A DNA stretch of 64,000 nucleotides from Paragonimus westermani (lineage: Eukaryota > Platyhelminthes > Trematoda > Plagiorchiida > Troglotrematidae): the NCBI GenBank assembly GCA_008508345.1, contig QNGE01000981.1, forward strand, positions 30,839 through 94,838, read 5' to 3'. Shown here piece after piece: positions 9,707-22,314 of the stretch. Every line of letters starts with the position of its first letter. Within the stretch, counting starts at the first letter, position 1. The notes under the pieces are model-generated. The model ran no database searches. It was not told where the DNA came from and worked only from the letters and a program-made list of their open reading frames with translations. The position numbers and the translations under genes were made by a program.

Positions 9707-12700
9707 CTGAAAAGAGATTCAGCCTTCTCAATACAGAACTTACGTTTTTTTCTTGGTAACAGGGGCAATTGTTGTTACCGGTTTCAAGTGGCATATCTAA
9801 AAAATAGACCAGAACAACTGTAACTATGTCACTTAACGGTAGAATACAGGACATCAAATAACAAGAATGGGATAAGCCAAGAAGCGTGTTGAATATGAAG
9901 TCACTACAACAAACAACCTGCAATTTTCACCTAACGGGACAGGAAAGGTATTATCCAGCCAAGCCTTCCATTACAACTATAACAGTACTTAAAATGCGAT
10001 GCGGAAAAGCTAACAAAGCGAAATTGAAGACCTGTGCTAGACGGTTTTCAGTACCCTTTGGGGCAGCCATATCGTAGAATAGTTCAACGAAACAAAAGCA
10101 GGATTTCATGCCTATCGAAATATTGGGTAACAGTAGTGGCCAACATACCGTAGACAGGTCAGTCTTCGCAATCGTTTCAGAATTGCAACGGAAATAGAAG
10201 GAATCGCCTTCTAAGCGCATTGTAGCGTAACGGTAAGTCATCTGTGTGTATAGGCCAGGCACGTAACTTTACAGAAACGAGAATCCGTTAGAGAACTATA
10301 ATCCTAAATCAATGGATCGACGAAATCAGACATTTAGAGCACAAAGCCATCCGACATGATGATAGGAATCAGCATGGCACGAAGAGCATTAGTGAACAAT
10401 CACTAGGGTACTTATATCATGGACTTAGTGACAGCAATAAAACCTCGCAGATGTCACTTCGAGGTAGTTTAAAGCAAAAGTGACTGGGTTAAATCTCCCG
10501 AGGATATATAGGAGTCTTATCTGATCACTAGGAGAGAAATCCGTCGTATGATATGTAACATTCCCAGGCGAATATACTTTCAATTTTAACATGATTCTCG
10601 CTAGGACGTAGTATAATTCAACTTACATATATTGAATGTGCCGAGAAACCAAACGATCACAAATTTCGGCCAACCAATGTGACCGAATGATGTGCATAAT
10701 AAAACCCTAAAACGGTTGGTTTCCTCGTTTCAATGAACGGTAAAAGATGAGTTGTCGATGCAACCTAATAAAAGGCAATAGATCAACGAACACACTTTGC
10801 GCAACGATGAATTCCAACCGCCGTGTCGTTACAAAACATCCACCCACGATTTCAGAATATGGCGCGGTAAGCAGGAAGGTATACACTGAAAGTAAAGCAA
10901 TTGGGAGCAAAAGGGTTTAGGATTGCTTTGAAACATTCCAGGGCATGGATGGAAGGAGATTGAAAACAACGCCGTGCACGCGGTCCGGTACTCTACACGG
11001 AATAGATCAACGGAGCAAAAATTAAAATTCATAAATTAAATCTTGCATGCTAGAGGAATGGTGTTTGAGTTTCTTGGTTGGGTAGCCTAGATAAGCATCA
11101 AAATGCTAAATTGACAAGTTCTAAAATTGCTCTTAAAACACGAACCTGGCTTGATAACGGAAGGCGACATCAGGCTTCTACGCTCACCACAGCCCAGAAA
11201 ACAGGGGGAACAGTTTGTGGAACTAACTCTCTGGTAAGGAGAAAAAACCAGTTTATTAACTGTAACTGTGTTAAACGGTGCAGCATAAAAAGAGAACAGC
11301 ATCCAGCAAACGGGTACTGTACGATAGTCAGGGTACCTAGACATCACGACGCAGAATTTAACATTCGTCTTGAATCAAGACCTGGGCATACTACAGCTCA
11401 CTTCCTTCCACAAGTCCGACATGTTTCCAACCTGCAAAGCGAAGTAACTTCATCAATCCGGAAAAAACAAGTTGGACATCACTCACATTTGAGTTCAGCT
11501 TTCGTGTTTAGATAGACTTCCCACCCAGCCTCCTTCAGAAAGAAGCATTAAACTTGAGTCTTGTTCTCATTAGAGCTCGCCAGCAGTGCACACCCTTGTC
11601 ACGGCGGTGACCAAAACTTCGGCCACGCTTTCAGGAAACAACTGTGTTGACCACTGCATCACTGACCTCACATTTGGCACGACCGAATTATCGTGTCTGG
11701 ACATTCAATCATTCTCGCATGTGACTTACGATCAGATTGACCGATCGCCTCGAGAGGAGACACAGTGCTGTTAACTCCAATGGATAACCCCTCAACTAGG
11801 ACTTCCTAGACCGGTCGAAACCCTCGATTTCAAAAGACGATTTCAAAAGACGACCGGAATGTCTACCTGAATGGGAAGGCTGTGATCAAACGTGATGTTC
11901 GAACAAATAGCAGCCAAATCTTCTACTTGCTAGTAATCCAGAAAAAAGCGCAACGACGCTCATTTCGATTTTTGGTGGCCCCATACATCGCCGATTTTCG
12001 GCCAAAAAAATTGGCAGGGTACAGTGCACACTCCGTACAAACTAGACACGCGCCCTAGATGTTATGTGTCCAGCTCTTGTTCAAATATGTTCTGACAAAG
12101 TGAATTGTCACCCAGAGCGACTAAAACAACTTTGTTTGCTGTTTACGAATCCAACCTGTGTATGACCTACACTAGTTCACTCAATCCAACACATTTTCGC
12201 CCTACTAGATATACTAACAGGGAAGGATCAGCAATCACGCAGTGTGAGCTGATCGGGAAATGAACAACGTTTTTGGCAACATCCAGCTGGCTTACACCCA
12301 ATGAAGAATCCCCTGCAGAATCCTACTCGCAAGTTGTTATTAAGCTGTGCTACGCGTGCATTCAGTAAAGGTGATCACGAAGGTGTTTTACTAGTTTAGT
12401 AGGAGAGAGTTTAATAGGAGAACCTAAACACTCGCACACGAAAGCACCAAGAAACCAGAACATTACTGTCCTAAAAATCTTCACCATTCCAGCATGGGAG
12501 TGCTGCCTCCCTACCGATGTTTACTGTAGGCGATTCATGTGTACAAGGTACCAAACCACAAAACAATCACTAAGAGTTAAAGTTTAAAACCCGTTCGGCT
12601 GTTACCAAACCAGCATGAAATCCACGAACAGTCCTTTTGGTATGCATAAAATGAGACAGCGAAGTTTGATAGCAACGGCCTCAGCATATCACAGTAAACA

Positions 12701-15700
12701 CTTGTTTTCAGCAGACAGCAGAACATCAAGTGTTTGCGACCTTGGTGCCATCTCGGCAGCAATTGGATCGCTTCCGGGTTGACCTTTGTTTGGTGGTGTG
12801 GGATTTTGTACATTCAAGTCGATTGCAACAAAAACCGGCAGTGATGCAGCGATCCTGTTATGACAGTCTTCCTCCTATTCTATTCACATTTGCAACGAGA
12901 TACGGTTGTATCAAACACCACGTAAACAAAGGTTATCCAGACTTCTAGAGTGACGAAGTGTCCCATTCACGCCAGTGCGGACACATTCGAGCGACGGCAA
13001 GACATCATGAGTAAGACTTACACAATTCACGTGGGTTACGCGTCACAAATCTTTTTTTTTTCATTTTTACCATCGCAAACAATTTCTAAGAGAGCTTATT
13101 TTGCAGCGTCACGCAGAATCACGAGACAGAATGTCCTTCAGTAACTGAGCTGTACAAAGAGAATGCGGAAGTGGATAAAAAACAATTGTAAATTCAACAA
13201 ACGTCACAGGCGTTCAGAGTTCGTCGAAGCTTTACAACACCGCTGCCCTGTCCAGCGACTTAGTGAAAAACCGTCAACATCATAACAGTGACGTGGAGCA
13301 TCCCAGAAGAAAGTTACCCCGAAGATAAAACATTTATGACTAACTGAAGAATGAGAAACGGTATGAATGTAAGCGAGCCACTGGGTGTAGCACATTACCA
13401 TCTCAAACAGCATTCCTAACCAACGATTTGAGTGATCACGAGAACCCCGGCCAGGTAAGCGACACCTATCCGCTTTCCTCAATGGAACAGTCGGGGTCTT
13501 TGTACTTCAAGATCACGCTGTTGGTTAACCATCACGCGGTACGGTAAACGATCAGCTGGCACATGTAGTGCGTGACCCAACCACACTGCAGACTGTTCAA
13601 CGGGATTAGCTGACTCATCAGTCGAACAACCCGAACGTTCCGCAATAAACAACGGCGAAAGGCCTATTGCTCGTGCAACCAGCCCACTTAATGTGCGCTA
13701 ACTGGTGGAGGTAACAATGATTAAGCAGCAGATCTGTTGATATCTTCGTTTCGAACCAGCCACGCCTCCGAACCACAGTGCAAAAACAGAACTCACACAA
13801 GCATTACATGCCCTTTCTTTCAGCAACAACCGAACGTTCTCCGTACGCCACAAATGATGCAGGAGGGCAAAAACAACTCGTGTTGTTGCTGATATCTCGT
13901 CACCAATAATACAGGCTGACGAGCTGGTGCTAACCAAGTATGTGAAATTACCTACAACCTCAAGCGGATTGTCTGCAATAAAGAAAGTTGGTGTGGAAAT
14001 GCCCCAGACCTGAAGCAGCAATCTGCGGTTTGAAGGTGCACAGCGTATTTCATACAAGCCAGCCCAGTCACTTATCTTGTACAGCGTGGTATCCATGTCT
14101 AGAACGGAGCAGCCAAGTAAGACAGAACGAACAGTCACATGGCAAGTGGAGTTAGACTTTTTGACGCTGCGAACAAGTACAGCAGGGCTTACTGACCGCT
14201 TACTGATCGAGGTCGGTTGCCGCCATATGATTACCATAACGTTAACTGACAAATGAAACGTAGCTAACGGAGCAAGATGCGTGTATATTACTCGCCCGTA
14301 AGAACGTGGTGAGGTGAGCGGGGTAATTCCACATGGTTGAACACATCTAAGAAGTTTATCACAAAGTTTATGCGCACCCTGGGATAGAGAGGAGCAAACA
14401 GTAGGTGTGCTTTTGCAAGGTCCGGGCAACGAAGAACATGTTCCAGTTGGTTCGGATACATGTTTCCCGTCTGAGTGGACATTTCAAATGTCTGTACAGT
14501 AAGCAGCCACCAGTCCTTTCATCCTGAAAGTGCCACGAATGACTGTATACATAACCCACTAGATATTTGTGATACTGCAATAACACGGAGCGAATTGAAC
14601 AGAAAATCAACTGGAACACTCAGAATATGACAAACTCAGCACAGGTACCACCGAACACCATTGCGTACCAGATATGACAGCGACACCATAGGATTTGAAC
14701 TGACGACAGCGCACCTAAACGTCAGTTGTCAGACATTGATGGCAAGCCAGTGACGAGTGCATTGCCCTTTCTATATGATCCCAGAAAGTGACAATAATCC
14801 AGTTCGAGCTAAGCGAAGGGATGACGCAAAACACGTGTCACAGTCGATGGATTCGGTCAGATCGAGTCAGATATGAAAAGGTTCACGTTGCAATCCACGA
14901 AGATCCTTTGTTTGACAGTTTCGGGGATCGCACGACAACTGAACTACACATGAACAAGGATGCGTATACAGTGACCGATAAAGACGATAATTTGTGGACG
15001 TCGGTCCACCTGAATAAACCGAATTTCCCTGCCACAGAGCGGGGCAGAACGCAGACGGTTTTCATTTATTCTACTGCCGCATGAGGTAAGTTGAAAAACG
15101 TTGTCCAGTCCTTCGAAAAACGACCGTCGATCATTTCGCTTTTTATAATTGCCTACCGGCAATAGATAACAGTACTCTCAGGTTCAAACACACTATCAGA
15201 AAAATTGGACATATGCGTGCGCCACTGTCAAGTATGTGACACCACTGCACTGTTGGTAAGCGAACGATATGCCACACAGATGAATTGGTACCGGCAATAT
15301 TTATAGAGATGTTCCGGCACAAAAGTTGGGCACCAGAAAACCGAGCTGACGGCCATCTGGACTGCATGCGAAAAGGCTTCTCCCAATGTTATCTGTATAT
15401 TGGGCTACCGTACTCTGCGTAGACCTCTGACATGGAGCTTTCCGGTACTCGTGACTTCATGAGCGAGCTACTTTTAATTCTGAAGTGTTGTGAGCCCATC
15501 ATAATAATCGACCAACATTTAGGCTTCACTAACGATTCATCCACGGGGCATACGGGCAGTACTACTTCGAAAACAGACGCTCTTTTGTGAGCAACTCACA
15601 AACAGTCTTAGCACTGTGAACATGTGACCGGCGGTCAGTAATCATAACGGAAACGATACAAATGCGGATACCATTGTTCTGACACTTGTCAAGCAACGAA

Positions 15701-18265
15701 TATACATATCTTGATGCACCGACAAGAACCTCCGGCGTAGTGACAACAACCGAAGCAATTGCGAAATAAGGTGGGATGTTTGACTGGTTGCACCTGGATC
15801 CGTGAACGTACAACAACACACACAGAAAACCCGAATTGCGCACACGTAACTGTCTGGCGCGTGTCGGGCGTCGCTCCGAGTAACAATTTTGTGGACCGTT
15901 ACAGGCTGATCCACAAAGCGGCTGTGTTCATATAGACATGCACTTTTAGTCCTGGGCAGCTTTCGTGGGCACCATGGCTCATGACGTCGCTAATCCTGAC
16001 AGTGATCCACGTAATGACAGAAGGCAGCCATGACAGCGTCTGCTTACGCCAAACTAGGAAAAACGTTGTGGAGGAGTAATATGAGCTGAAACAAACCACT
16101 GGTACAGGGCCTTTGGAAGTGCAAATCGCTGTCGAGATTAAGGAGGCCACATGGCATTGCGGAGGCAGAAAAACTCACTGGCGGTCTACTGTCCGTAAAC
16201 GCCTAGTCACCCAACAAACTTGTTCATTCTGCGATTGGTCTCCAATGAATCAGCCCCGGACAAGCAACCTGAACAGATGTCTGAACTAGAGGTATTAAGA
16301 TATTTGGAGCAGTCGTAACAGCCAAGTTAACCCAAAGCGATAAAACGGTAACATGCAAATTGTCGGCAGGGGACGATTTTACTGACAACCTCAACCACAG
16401 AATAGCCGCGTCTTTCTGGTGGTCTGCGATGAGGAATTCGTCGCAGAATCAATCCGACTAGCCATCATGGGTGTCACAGTCTTTGCGTAAGGCTGCTGTA
16501 ATGCCTGTCCTGTTTGTGAGGAAACAGGCAACCTCCAAGTCTCCATACGTGAACCATAATGCCAAGATCATCTGCAACACACTAACAAACATGTAAACCA
16601 GTATTATCACAAAAGAATCAGACGGAAACAAGTAAGGCTCCAAAATACTATACTGAGAAGCGCTATTTCGAAGTTTCAGATAATGGATGGCATTCTAAAA
16701 TCCTTGGTGGATAGCATGTGATGCTCCAATCTCAAGATGGAAGGGAAAGAGTGATTTTCCTTGGTTTCAGTACGTAAAAGTTTCAACGTTGATCTCACGA
16801 TCACTTCAGATTCAAGTCTGCAATCGTTGACCGTTCATATCGTCTGATCACTAACAAACCATAAGTGTTTCGTACTTTCACGTACCTATGCAAAGTTGTC
16901 TGTAGTGGAGCTTTAGTGCTCGTCGGGCTAAGTCGCTTTTCCCTCAGCTACGCAATTATCAGACGCGAAAAGCAAAAGGCCGTTGAGGAGAGAGACCAAA
17001 TCTTCATTCGACGAAATGTGCAGGTGGTCTCTGATGGCGCTGTAAACGGCACCGACACGCGAATTAGCTAGAGAGGCTAGAAACCGGCCGTCGACGAGCG
17101 AGTAAACCGGAAATGTGACATGTGTGTCCTTCGGGTTCGCGCCAAAGTCACGACAAGCTGACAAACAATCGGACAGCACACATCATGCGAGCTTTCTTAA
17201 TAGCCAAAGTACAATATGCAACTGAGTTTTGGAACTATTTTACACATCATACTACAGGCAGGCCAGTGAAATCTCTAGGTCGCTACATGTCCAGACTATA
17301 TCAAAATATACCGACAATGTTCAAGAAGTCAGACTATATAAATGTTATGCAGGTCAGGGCTTTCGGTACACAACACAACACAGAAAGCAGGCACCCATTG
17401 TTAAACGTTCCCAATAACGCGTGTGACCGCCGAACGAACATACTGAACGTCAAACGCGACCTCGCGCTGGCGAACGACGAGCAGTGGTGATGGTTGGCAA
17501 AACAATGAGTTTTACGGTGGGGGTCTAGTCAAGTATTCGGTAGGCCAGGAGACACTTATCAGCCAACAACCTGAAAACACCTTTTCAGAAGGATGTCGCG
17601 CTACATCACTTTACGGTACCCCTAACAGGAAGAACGATGAATCGGCAGATAATCCGCATGGCAAGCATGATAATAAATACGACTAATTGACGAAGTAACT
17701 TAAACAAACCTAAACAAGATAGTTGAGACGCGAAGCCACGAACGCGCGACTAATGGTCTCTTGGCATCCGGCATCTCTCAGTCATGGTACTACATTCAGG
17801 CGATAATATAGGCAGCGTGAGCAGCAGTTACATTCGAGCAGAGTAGAACGAAACTATCCTTAATTAGTGCGAATGTGCTTACTTGGCAAACATCCGTCAT
17901 GTCGTACGTATCAAAGTTAACCACGCAGCTGGTATCCCCAAGGAACTCCAAAATTGTGGCACGATAAAACCTAGAATGATAAAGGGGCGCCCGAAGCACT
18001 TACAATTTATCACGAGAACACATTGCCATGCACTGATCACCGACATGCCATTCGATTTCATTGGTGTCAGACGCCTTTCCCAGCAACTCAACAGACAACC
18101 GAATTACTTCCTGTAGGTCACGTTTCAAAATTTTGAGCTCCTCATTGTCCTTATCAAGCTCCAACGCAGCATCAACCTAAGAATAATGCATAAGAATAAA
18201 CTCGAACATACTTGCTGAAGTTGTAACTTGTGATTAAGGAGATCCAGGTGAGCGTCGTCCGCCAT
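9436..18265 (-). CDS. SMNDC1: Survival motor neuron domain-containing protein 1 (SPF30), complete five-exon gene
   Basis: SMNDC1/SPF30 is a nuclear U2 snRNP-associated factor needed for spliceosome assembly; its Tudor domain binds methylated arginines on Sm-type proteins. Exons on the minus strand are 18265-18212, 18176-18004, 17970-17883, 9796-9744 and 9706-9436. All introns are GT-AG, and joining them keeps one frame of 212 codons (the human protein is 238). The N-terminus (residues 1-50) matches the family's LQQVxAAL...LKKDLQEVI region; the Tudor domain is about 61-112; a basic, charged helix-rich linker spans about 124-170; the C-terminal signature KRSIFASP...VGVGTCGI...PMT is at 173-200. 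The splice from exon 3 to exon 4 across 8 kb aligns without a gap to the human protein (VC-Q/ICHLKPV against VTPLLNLKPV), which strongly supports the model. Oddity: the aromatic-cage Trp is Cys71. Confidence 0.94.
9744..9796 (-). CDS. SMNDC1: SMNDC1 exon 4 (end of Tudor)
   Basis: 53 bases after the acceptor CTATTTTTTAG; encodes ICHLKPVTTIAPVTKKK plus two bases of codon 123. HLKPV matches the family's NLKPV at the end of the Tudor domain. The next intron is 37 bases (9743-9707). An unspliced reading from an ATG at 9768 also stays open, but it loses the match. Confidence 0.9.
13335..14090 (-). mobile_element. RTE LINE 3' half inside SMNDC1 intron 3, broken
   Basis: Within a 243-codon minus-strand frame, the residues read from about 14070 downwards are RTE-like: EIRCAPSNRRLLLQVW, NPLEVVGNFTYLV, DEISATTRVVFALLHHLWR, then CNACVSSVFALW (degraded YNAAVRSVLLYG). 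Further down, in other frames, come VWLGHALHVPADRLPYR (13590-13540) and CRLPGRGSRDHSNRWLGML (about 13460-13400), the RTE C-terminal tail. An insertion lies between 13730 and 13590. It sits in the same transcriptional direction as SMNDC1. Confidence 0.85.
14660..14770 (-). repeat. Possible tRNA-derived SINE
   Basis: On the minus strand, CTTGCCATC is followed about 45 bases later by GTCAGTTCAAATCCTATGG, a good tRNA B-box (GTTCAAATCC). A similar order is seen at 38540-38620. The A-box is weak. It does not fold as a complete tRNA that I can see. Confidence 0.35.
17883..17970 (-). CDS. SMNDC1: SMNDC1 exon 3 (Tudor core)
   Basis: 88 bases, completing codon 76 and reaching residue 105. Encodes FYRATILEFLGDTSCVVNF, with cage residues Tyr78, Phe95 and Tyr98. 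Ends at CAA before GTAAGC, phase 0; the next intron is 8086 bases. Confidence 0.93.
18004..18176 (-). CDS. SMNDC1: SMNDC1 exon 2 (N-terminal helix region, start of Tudor)
   Basis: 173 bases, residues 19-75 plus two bases of codon 76. Contains LKRDLQEVIRLSVELL and the first Tudor strand VGDQCMAMC. Ends GATAAATT before GTAAGT; the next intron is 33 bases (18003-17971). Confidence 0.93.
18212..18265 (-). CDS. SMNDC1: SMNDC1 exon 1
   Basis: Starts at ATG 18265-18263 (MADDAHLD), 18 codons, and ends in phase 0 at CAA before GTATGT. The next upstream in-frame sequence offers no better start. The following intron is 35 bases (18211-18177). Confidence 0.9.
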
Positions 18266-21200
18266 TTTGTAACCCATTCAAATGACGAGCCGATAACGGG
18301 CGACTGTTTAAAACAGCGTCAAAGTTCTATGTCGAACACAAGCTTTTTGTCGTCCTTATACTTAGCTGATGTGATTCGGAGGTAGGTCGGACTGCGTTTT
18401 CTAACGGTGATTTGCTAATGGGTGGAAAGTGGAACAACGAAAATTCTAGTCAAGTGGTTCAATCGGTGGTGGACAGAAGCAGAACGAGCCAGGAGTCATG
18501 AGTCTCTCCTGCATTATAATAATTGCACATCACAACTTTTTGATCGCACCATGGGGCTGAAATTGAGAGAAAAAGTCGAGTGTCTACCTCTTAATTGCAA
18601 GTAAACTCACATATGAGTTGCAGTGTCCGTAGTTTGTGGTTAATTTTTGTAATTCAGTTTTGCACGTTTTCGTGCACATCGTTTCGTTATCATTATCTAT
18701 ATAAATGTCAGAGGGCATCGTTGTTTTTTAACTTGACTGGCAGCAAGAATAAACTGGAGTTTCCGTGCACTGTCTCTGTCTCCTTATGTGTAGATTTTGC
18801 GGCTGCTATAATAATTTTGCGGTGAAATATTTCAACTGTTCGTATCTGCTGACCTGCCAACGCTCATCAGTCGCCATATCACGCGCCGTGTTGAAATACT
18901 CATCCGACGTTGTGCGAGCCTACTGTTTCGCGCTGTTTAACTCCGGTGTGATGGCTCGCACACTTAAATTGACTCCGATCTGTCGGTTTTACTTGTGCAC
19001 ACACCTCTTGCACTTATCTGTTGTCGCCACAGATCTTCTTTGGCACCACCATATTTTGTTCACTTTTATCAGTTATCCTAATAGTACAACCCATGTGGTC
19101 CCCTAGGAGGCCCGCGGGCATTTGGGTTGGCGATGAATAAAATTGTGGTATGACGTAACAACCTCTAGTGCACCCATGAGGGGAAGTGGAGGCTGCTTCC
19201 CAAAAACTTATACTGTACGAAAGCTCACCCATATACTCGGTGTCGCTCTTCTGTCAACTACTACGAATTATTCTTCCAGTTCGTCCTAACTTATCGCTCT
19301 ACTTCATCTACGTCGCCTCCCAGCCTACCGAACGACCAGCTAGTGAAAGAACATCATCGACAGCGAACGAGACATTGTAAATACATGAGCAATTTTTTCC
19401 ATCCTCATGAAAGTACAACACGTTTGTTGGGTTCAGTACATTGGTTTCTTTGCATACACTTCACTGACAGTGCAAATCAGGCCTCTGCTCAATGATCTTC
19501 ATTGTCCATATAGATTGCGCATCTTCGACGAGTATCTGTAAGCTAGCGGATTGCATGCTCTAATGGAGCGGGGATGAAAAGGAATGGGCAAAAAGTTGGA
19601 GTTATTGTACAGCAGGTGATAATTAATATTCGGATGACAAGTTATTATTGATATGGCACAACGGATATGACACTGTGTGTGAATGTGGCTGATTGTCAGA
19701 AGCACATAGTTACAAATAATAGCCCGTCTTGCCTGACTTGGGGACTTGTGGTTTATGTACACGTATTCCAGTGATCTGAAACGTGAGAGGAAGAAAATGT
19801 TATGATGGTTAACATGATGATGCACCTAATCTGGAATACGTGATTCTCTGTACTACATGAGGCGAGCGCTCGTAATATCGGTCGCAAACTGTCCAGTTCC
19901 CGCTTGTATAGTAGGGGTGGGTACGCAGCATGAAAATGTGAAAGCAGCTCCCCAAGTACATACGTATACACGTACAAAGGCATACATATACGTGTATGTA
20001 TTTCTCGTTGACATGTGTGTATCTAACAAACAACAGTTGAATAACATCAGTTTTCACCATCTGGTTTCGTTCAACTTCGAGGTCTCACGTGTTGTCAAGG
20101 CACTCCCTCGTCTCCAATCCCAATTCCTTCTGGGCCATCCCGGCTGAACAATATGGGAACCACGTCTGAAAATGAATAGTATGGTTGAGAAAAGCATTCT
20201 TACCGTAATAGCTTTCGTGATCCTAAATATATTGGCCTGATGCTTTTCATGCACCCTATTTCACATCACTTGCCTTGCGAAGGTCACACCAAACACCGGA
20301 AACAATATTCGACTCAGGGAGTCACGAAGGTCAGTATCCTTTATTCGCAACAACTGCGATACTTCAGCGTCGTAGTACGGCGCATCTTCTGCTTGTTTTA
20401 CGCACTTATGGGGCTCATTTGTTGAGGTTAATATACTGAAAGCAACGTGCGCAGCTGGTCTGGATATTGGGGCTGTTTGACTTTTTGTCATATGTACTCC
20501 CCCGGTAAATGCCTGAATGGTTATTTCAACAACTGAAACGTTCCTCCAACGCGGCCACGGCATCTGGAGACAAGTGGCGAAGCAATGGTGAACCTCACCA
20601 GAGATTCTGTTAATTGCTGAAAGCCATGCAGTTTCACTGATAGACGCCGGTTTACTACTGGATAACACAGAAGATATGGTTGGGCAATTGCCGCTCATCT
20701 TGGAGAACTGTGGAAAGTTGAGGGTAAACATTACACAACATAGTTCACCCAACAGGTGCTAAGGCAACATGCTTCAGAAGCGCTTCTGGTGAGGTTGCTA
20801 CTGCACACTGTGACACAGAGAATGATTCGTCACGTGCGATCTTTGTTGCGTGAACCTGATAACATCCAGCTTATTCCTCTTCGGAAAAGTTAACGGAGCA
20901 GTAACCCTGATGCTAGTTTGAAAGAAAACGGTGAACGAACGTTTCCATGATTGGGTATTGGGTGTTAAATTATGATAATCTGCCGGTTCCACCCGTCTGT
21001 GCTTGAGAGATTTCAAGTAGGAATAGTAGATACTTTAATATGTAATCAATACGATTCTAGCCTGTCTGCACCATGACGTTGACTTCCTGGATGGTAGTAG
21101 GAGGTGGTAGAGGCATAAGTTCAAGCGCCACACGTCAGTATGCGCCTCTCCCTTAAACTGCTAACCATTCAACGGATATTTACGTAAACGTGCGGTCACT

Positions 21201-22314
21201 GTGGACGTTAGCGACAGACACATTTAATTTGAACTGAGCTATAAGCCACATCTACGAGAGAACTGCTGCTTATCCTGCTCCATTTACTCGCATTTATGGA
21301 ATACAGAAAGCCAGGAGAACGAGTGTGACAAACTTTTCTTATTTATTCCAAATATGAAAAACAGGTACCGAAAAATTATCGGAGAGATCAGGTGTGGTGA
21401 GATCACCTCCGACGTTCCCAAAATCCTAAACTCTGTGCGACGTGAGAGTTACCTTGCCAGTACCACCGCGCCTGTTCACATTACCTTGTGAGTGTAAATT
21501 TACTACAAAGTTAGTGTATCGGCGTAGGTATCGCAGTTTTGCTCGTAAGTGTATAATGAACCCGCCATCTCTACTGCTGTAGGCTACATTCACTAGGACA
21601 ACGATGTTTTAGCTATCACCGTCAGGAACGCCGCCTAACCAGTCTGACGCTTGTTCGAATTCCGGAGGTCGACCGGGATTTCCGTCGACACACGTCCTCC
21701 CTGGCGGCTACCATGCGGTTGTGCTCGAGGTGCTCTCACGTCCAACTCCTAAGCACCTTTGATTGTTGCGTTGAAATCTGCTTGTGAGCGGTGAGTAGAT
21801 CAATAAATGAAGTTCGTTTGCAGAGTCACCGTCTTCTCCTTGCAGCTTCCGATTCACGGCAACATAAGGTTGGGGAAACTTCGTGCGTACGAACTTAAGA
21901 ACTAGCACTACGATGTAGGAATACAGCAACTTATAATAAAGACACTACCTAATGTTTTTGTGTAGGTAATGAAAGAGGTGGCGGCGCCCATATGTATATG
22001 CGGGTCGCCGCGATCGAGATATTGACCGAGAAATGAGGAAACCTTACTGATTAGTTTACATACAGCCGAATTCATTCGAAGTTCTACAGTTTGCGCCGGT
22101 GTGCCGTCAATGTTGGCACAAGTGATAGGTGGTCGAGTGAACTATATGGCGTTTCTTATCACTTCGCTCCGAGTTTTGCAAACTCATCGACTGCTCAGCG
22201 CCACACCGACGTCATCCACGAAGATACCGGTGTGTACCTTCCGTCCGTTGTTTGCTTCAGTCAGTCGGCGGAATACTTTCTCCGAGGGTTTGTTTGTGTC
22301 GCAAACGCATGTCT
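18266..22314. other. Unassigned stretch upstream of SMNDC1
   Basis: The first few hundred bases above 18265 must include the SMNDC1 promoter (minus strand); I see no TATA box close to the start. The longest frame is 20752-20261 minus (163 codons), which matches no family I know and has no splice context to support it. An imperfect alternating purine-pyrimidine palindrome lies around 19958-20001 (TACATACG... and ...GTGTATGTA). Confidence 0.4.

Larger units (their letters stand above)
9797..17882 (-). other. SMNDC1: SMNDC1 intron 3 (8086 bases)
   Basis: GT at 17882 and AG at 9797 on the minus strand. It contains an RTE LINE remnant in sense orientation (13335-14090) and a possible tRNA-related SINE (14660-14770). 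The rest (9797-13330 and 14800-17880) contains only unmatched short frames, for example 11078-11515 plus (145 codons) and 17122-17490 plus (122 codons). I see no nested gene. Confidence 0.85.

Noticed and set aside
9458..9823. 121-codon plus-strand frame opposite SMNDC1
   Set aside because: It is the antisense of SMNDC1 exons 4 and 5; the minus strand carries the conserved motifs and splice sites.
9594..9923. 109-codon minus frame running through the exon 4 acceptor and micro-intron
   Set aside because: It reads in the wrong frame through intron sequence; the spliced model restores the family alignment.
11078..11515. 145-codon plus frame in SMNDC1 intron 3
   Set aside because: No recognisable motif; likely chance frame.
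13698..14429. 243-codon minus-strand frame as a host gene
   Set aside because: Its C-terminal half reads as a degraded RTE reverse-transcriptase tail (NPLEVVGNFTYLV, FALLHHLWR), so it is a LINE remnant within the SMNDC1 intron.
20261..20752. 163-codon minus frame as a gene
   Set aside because: No family resemblance and no splice or promoter context; length alone can arise by chance in 64 kb.
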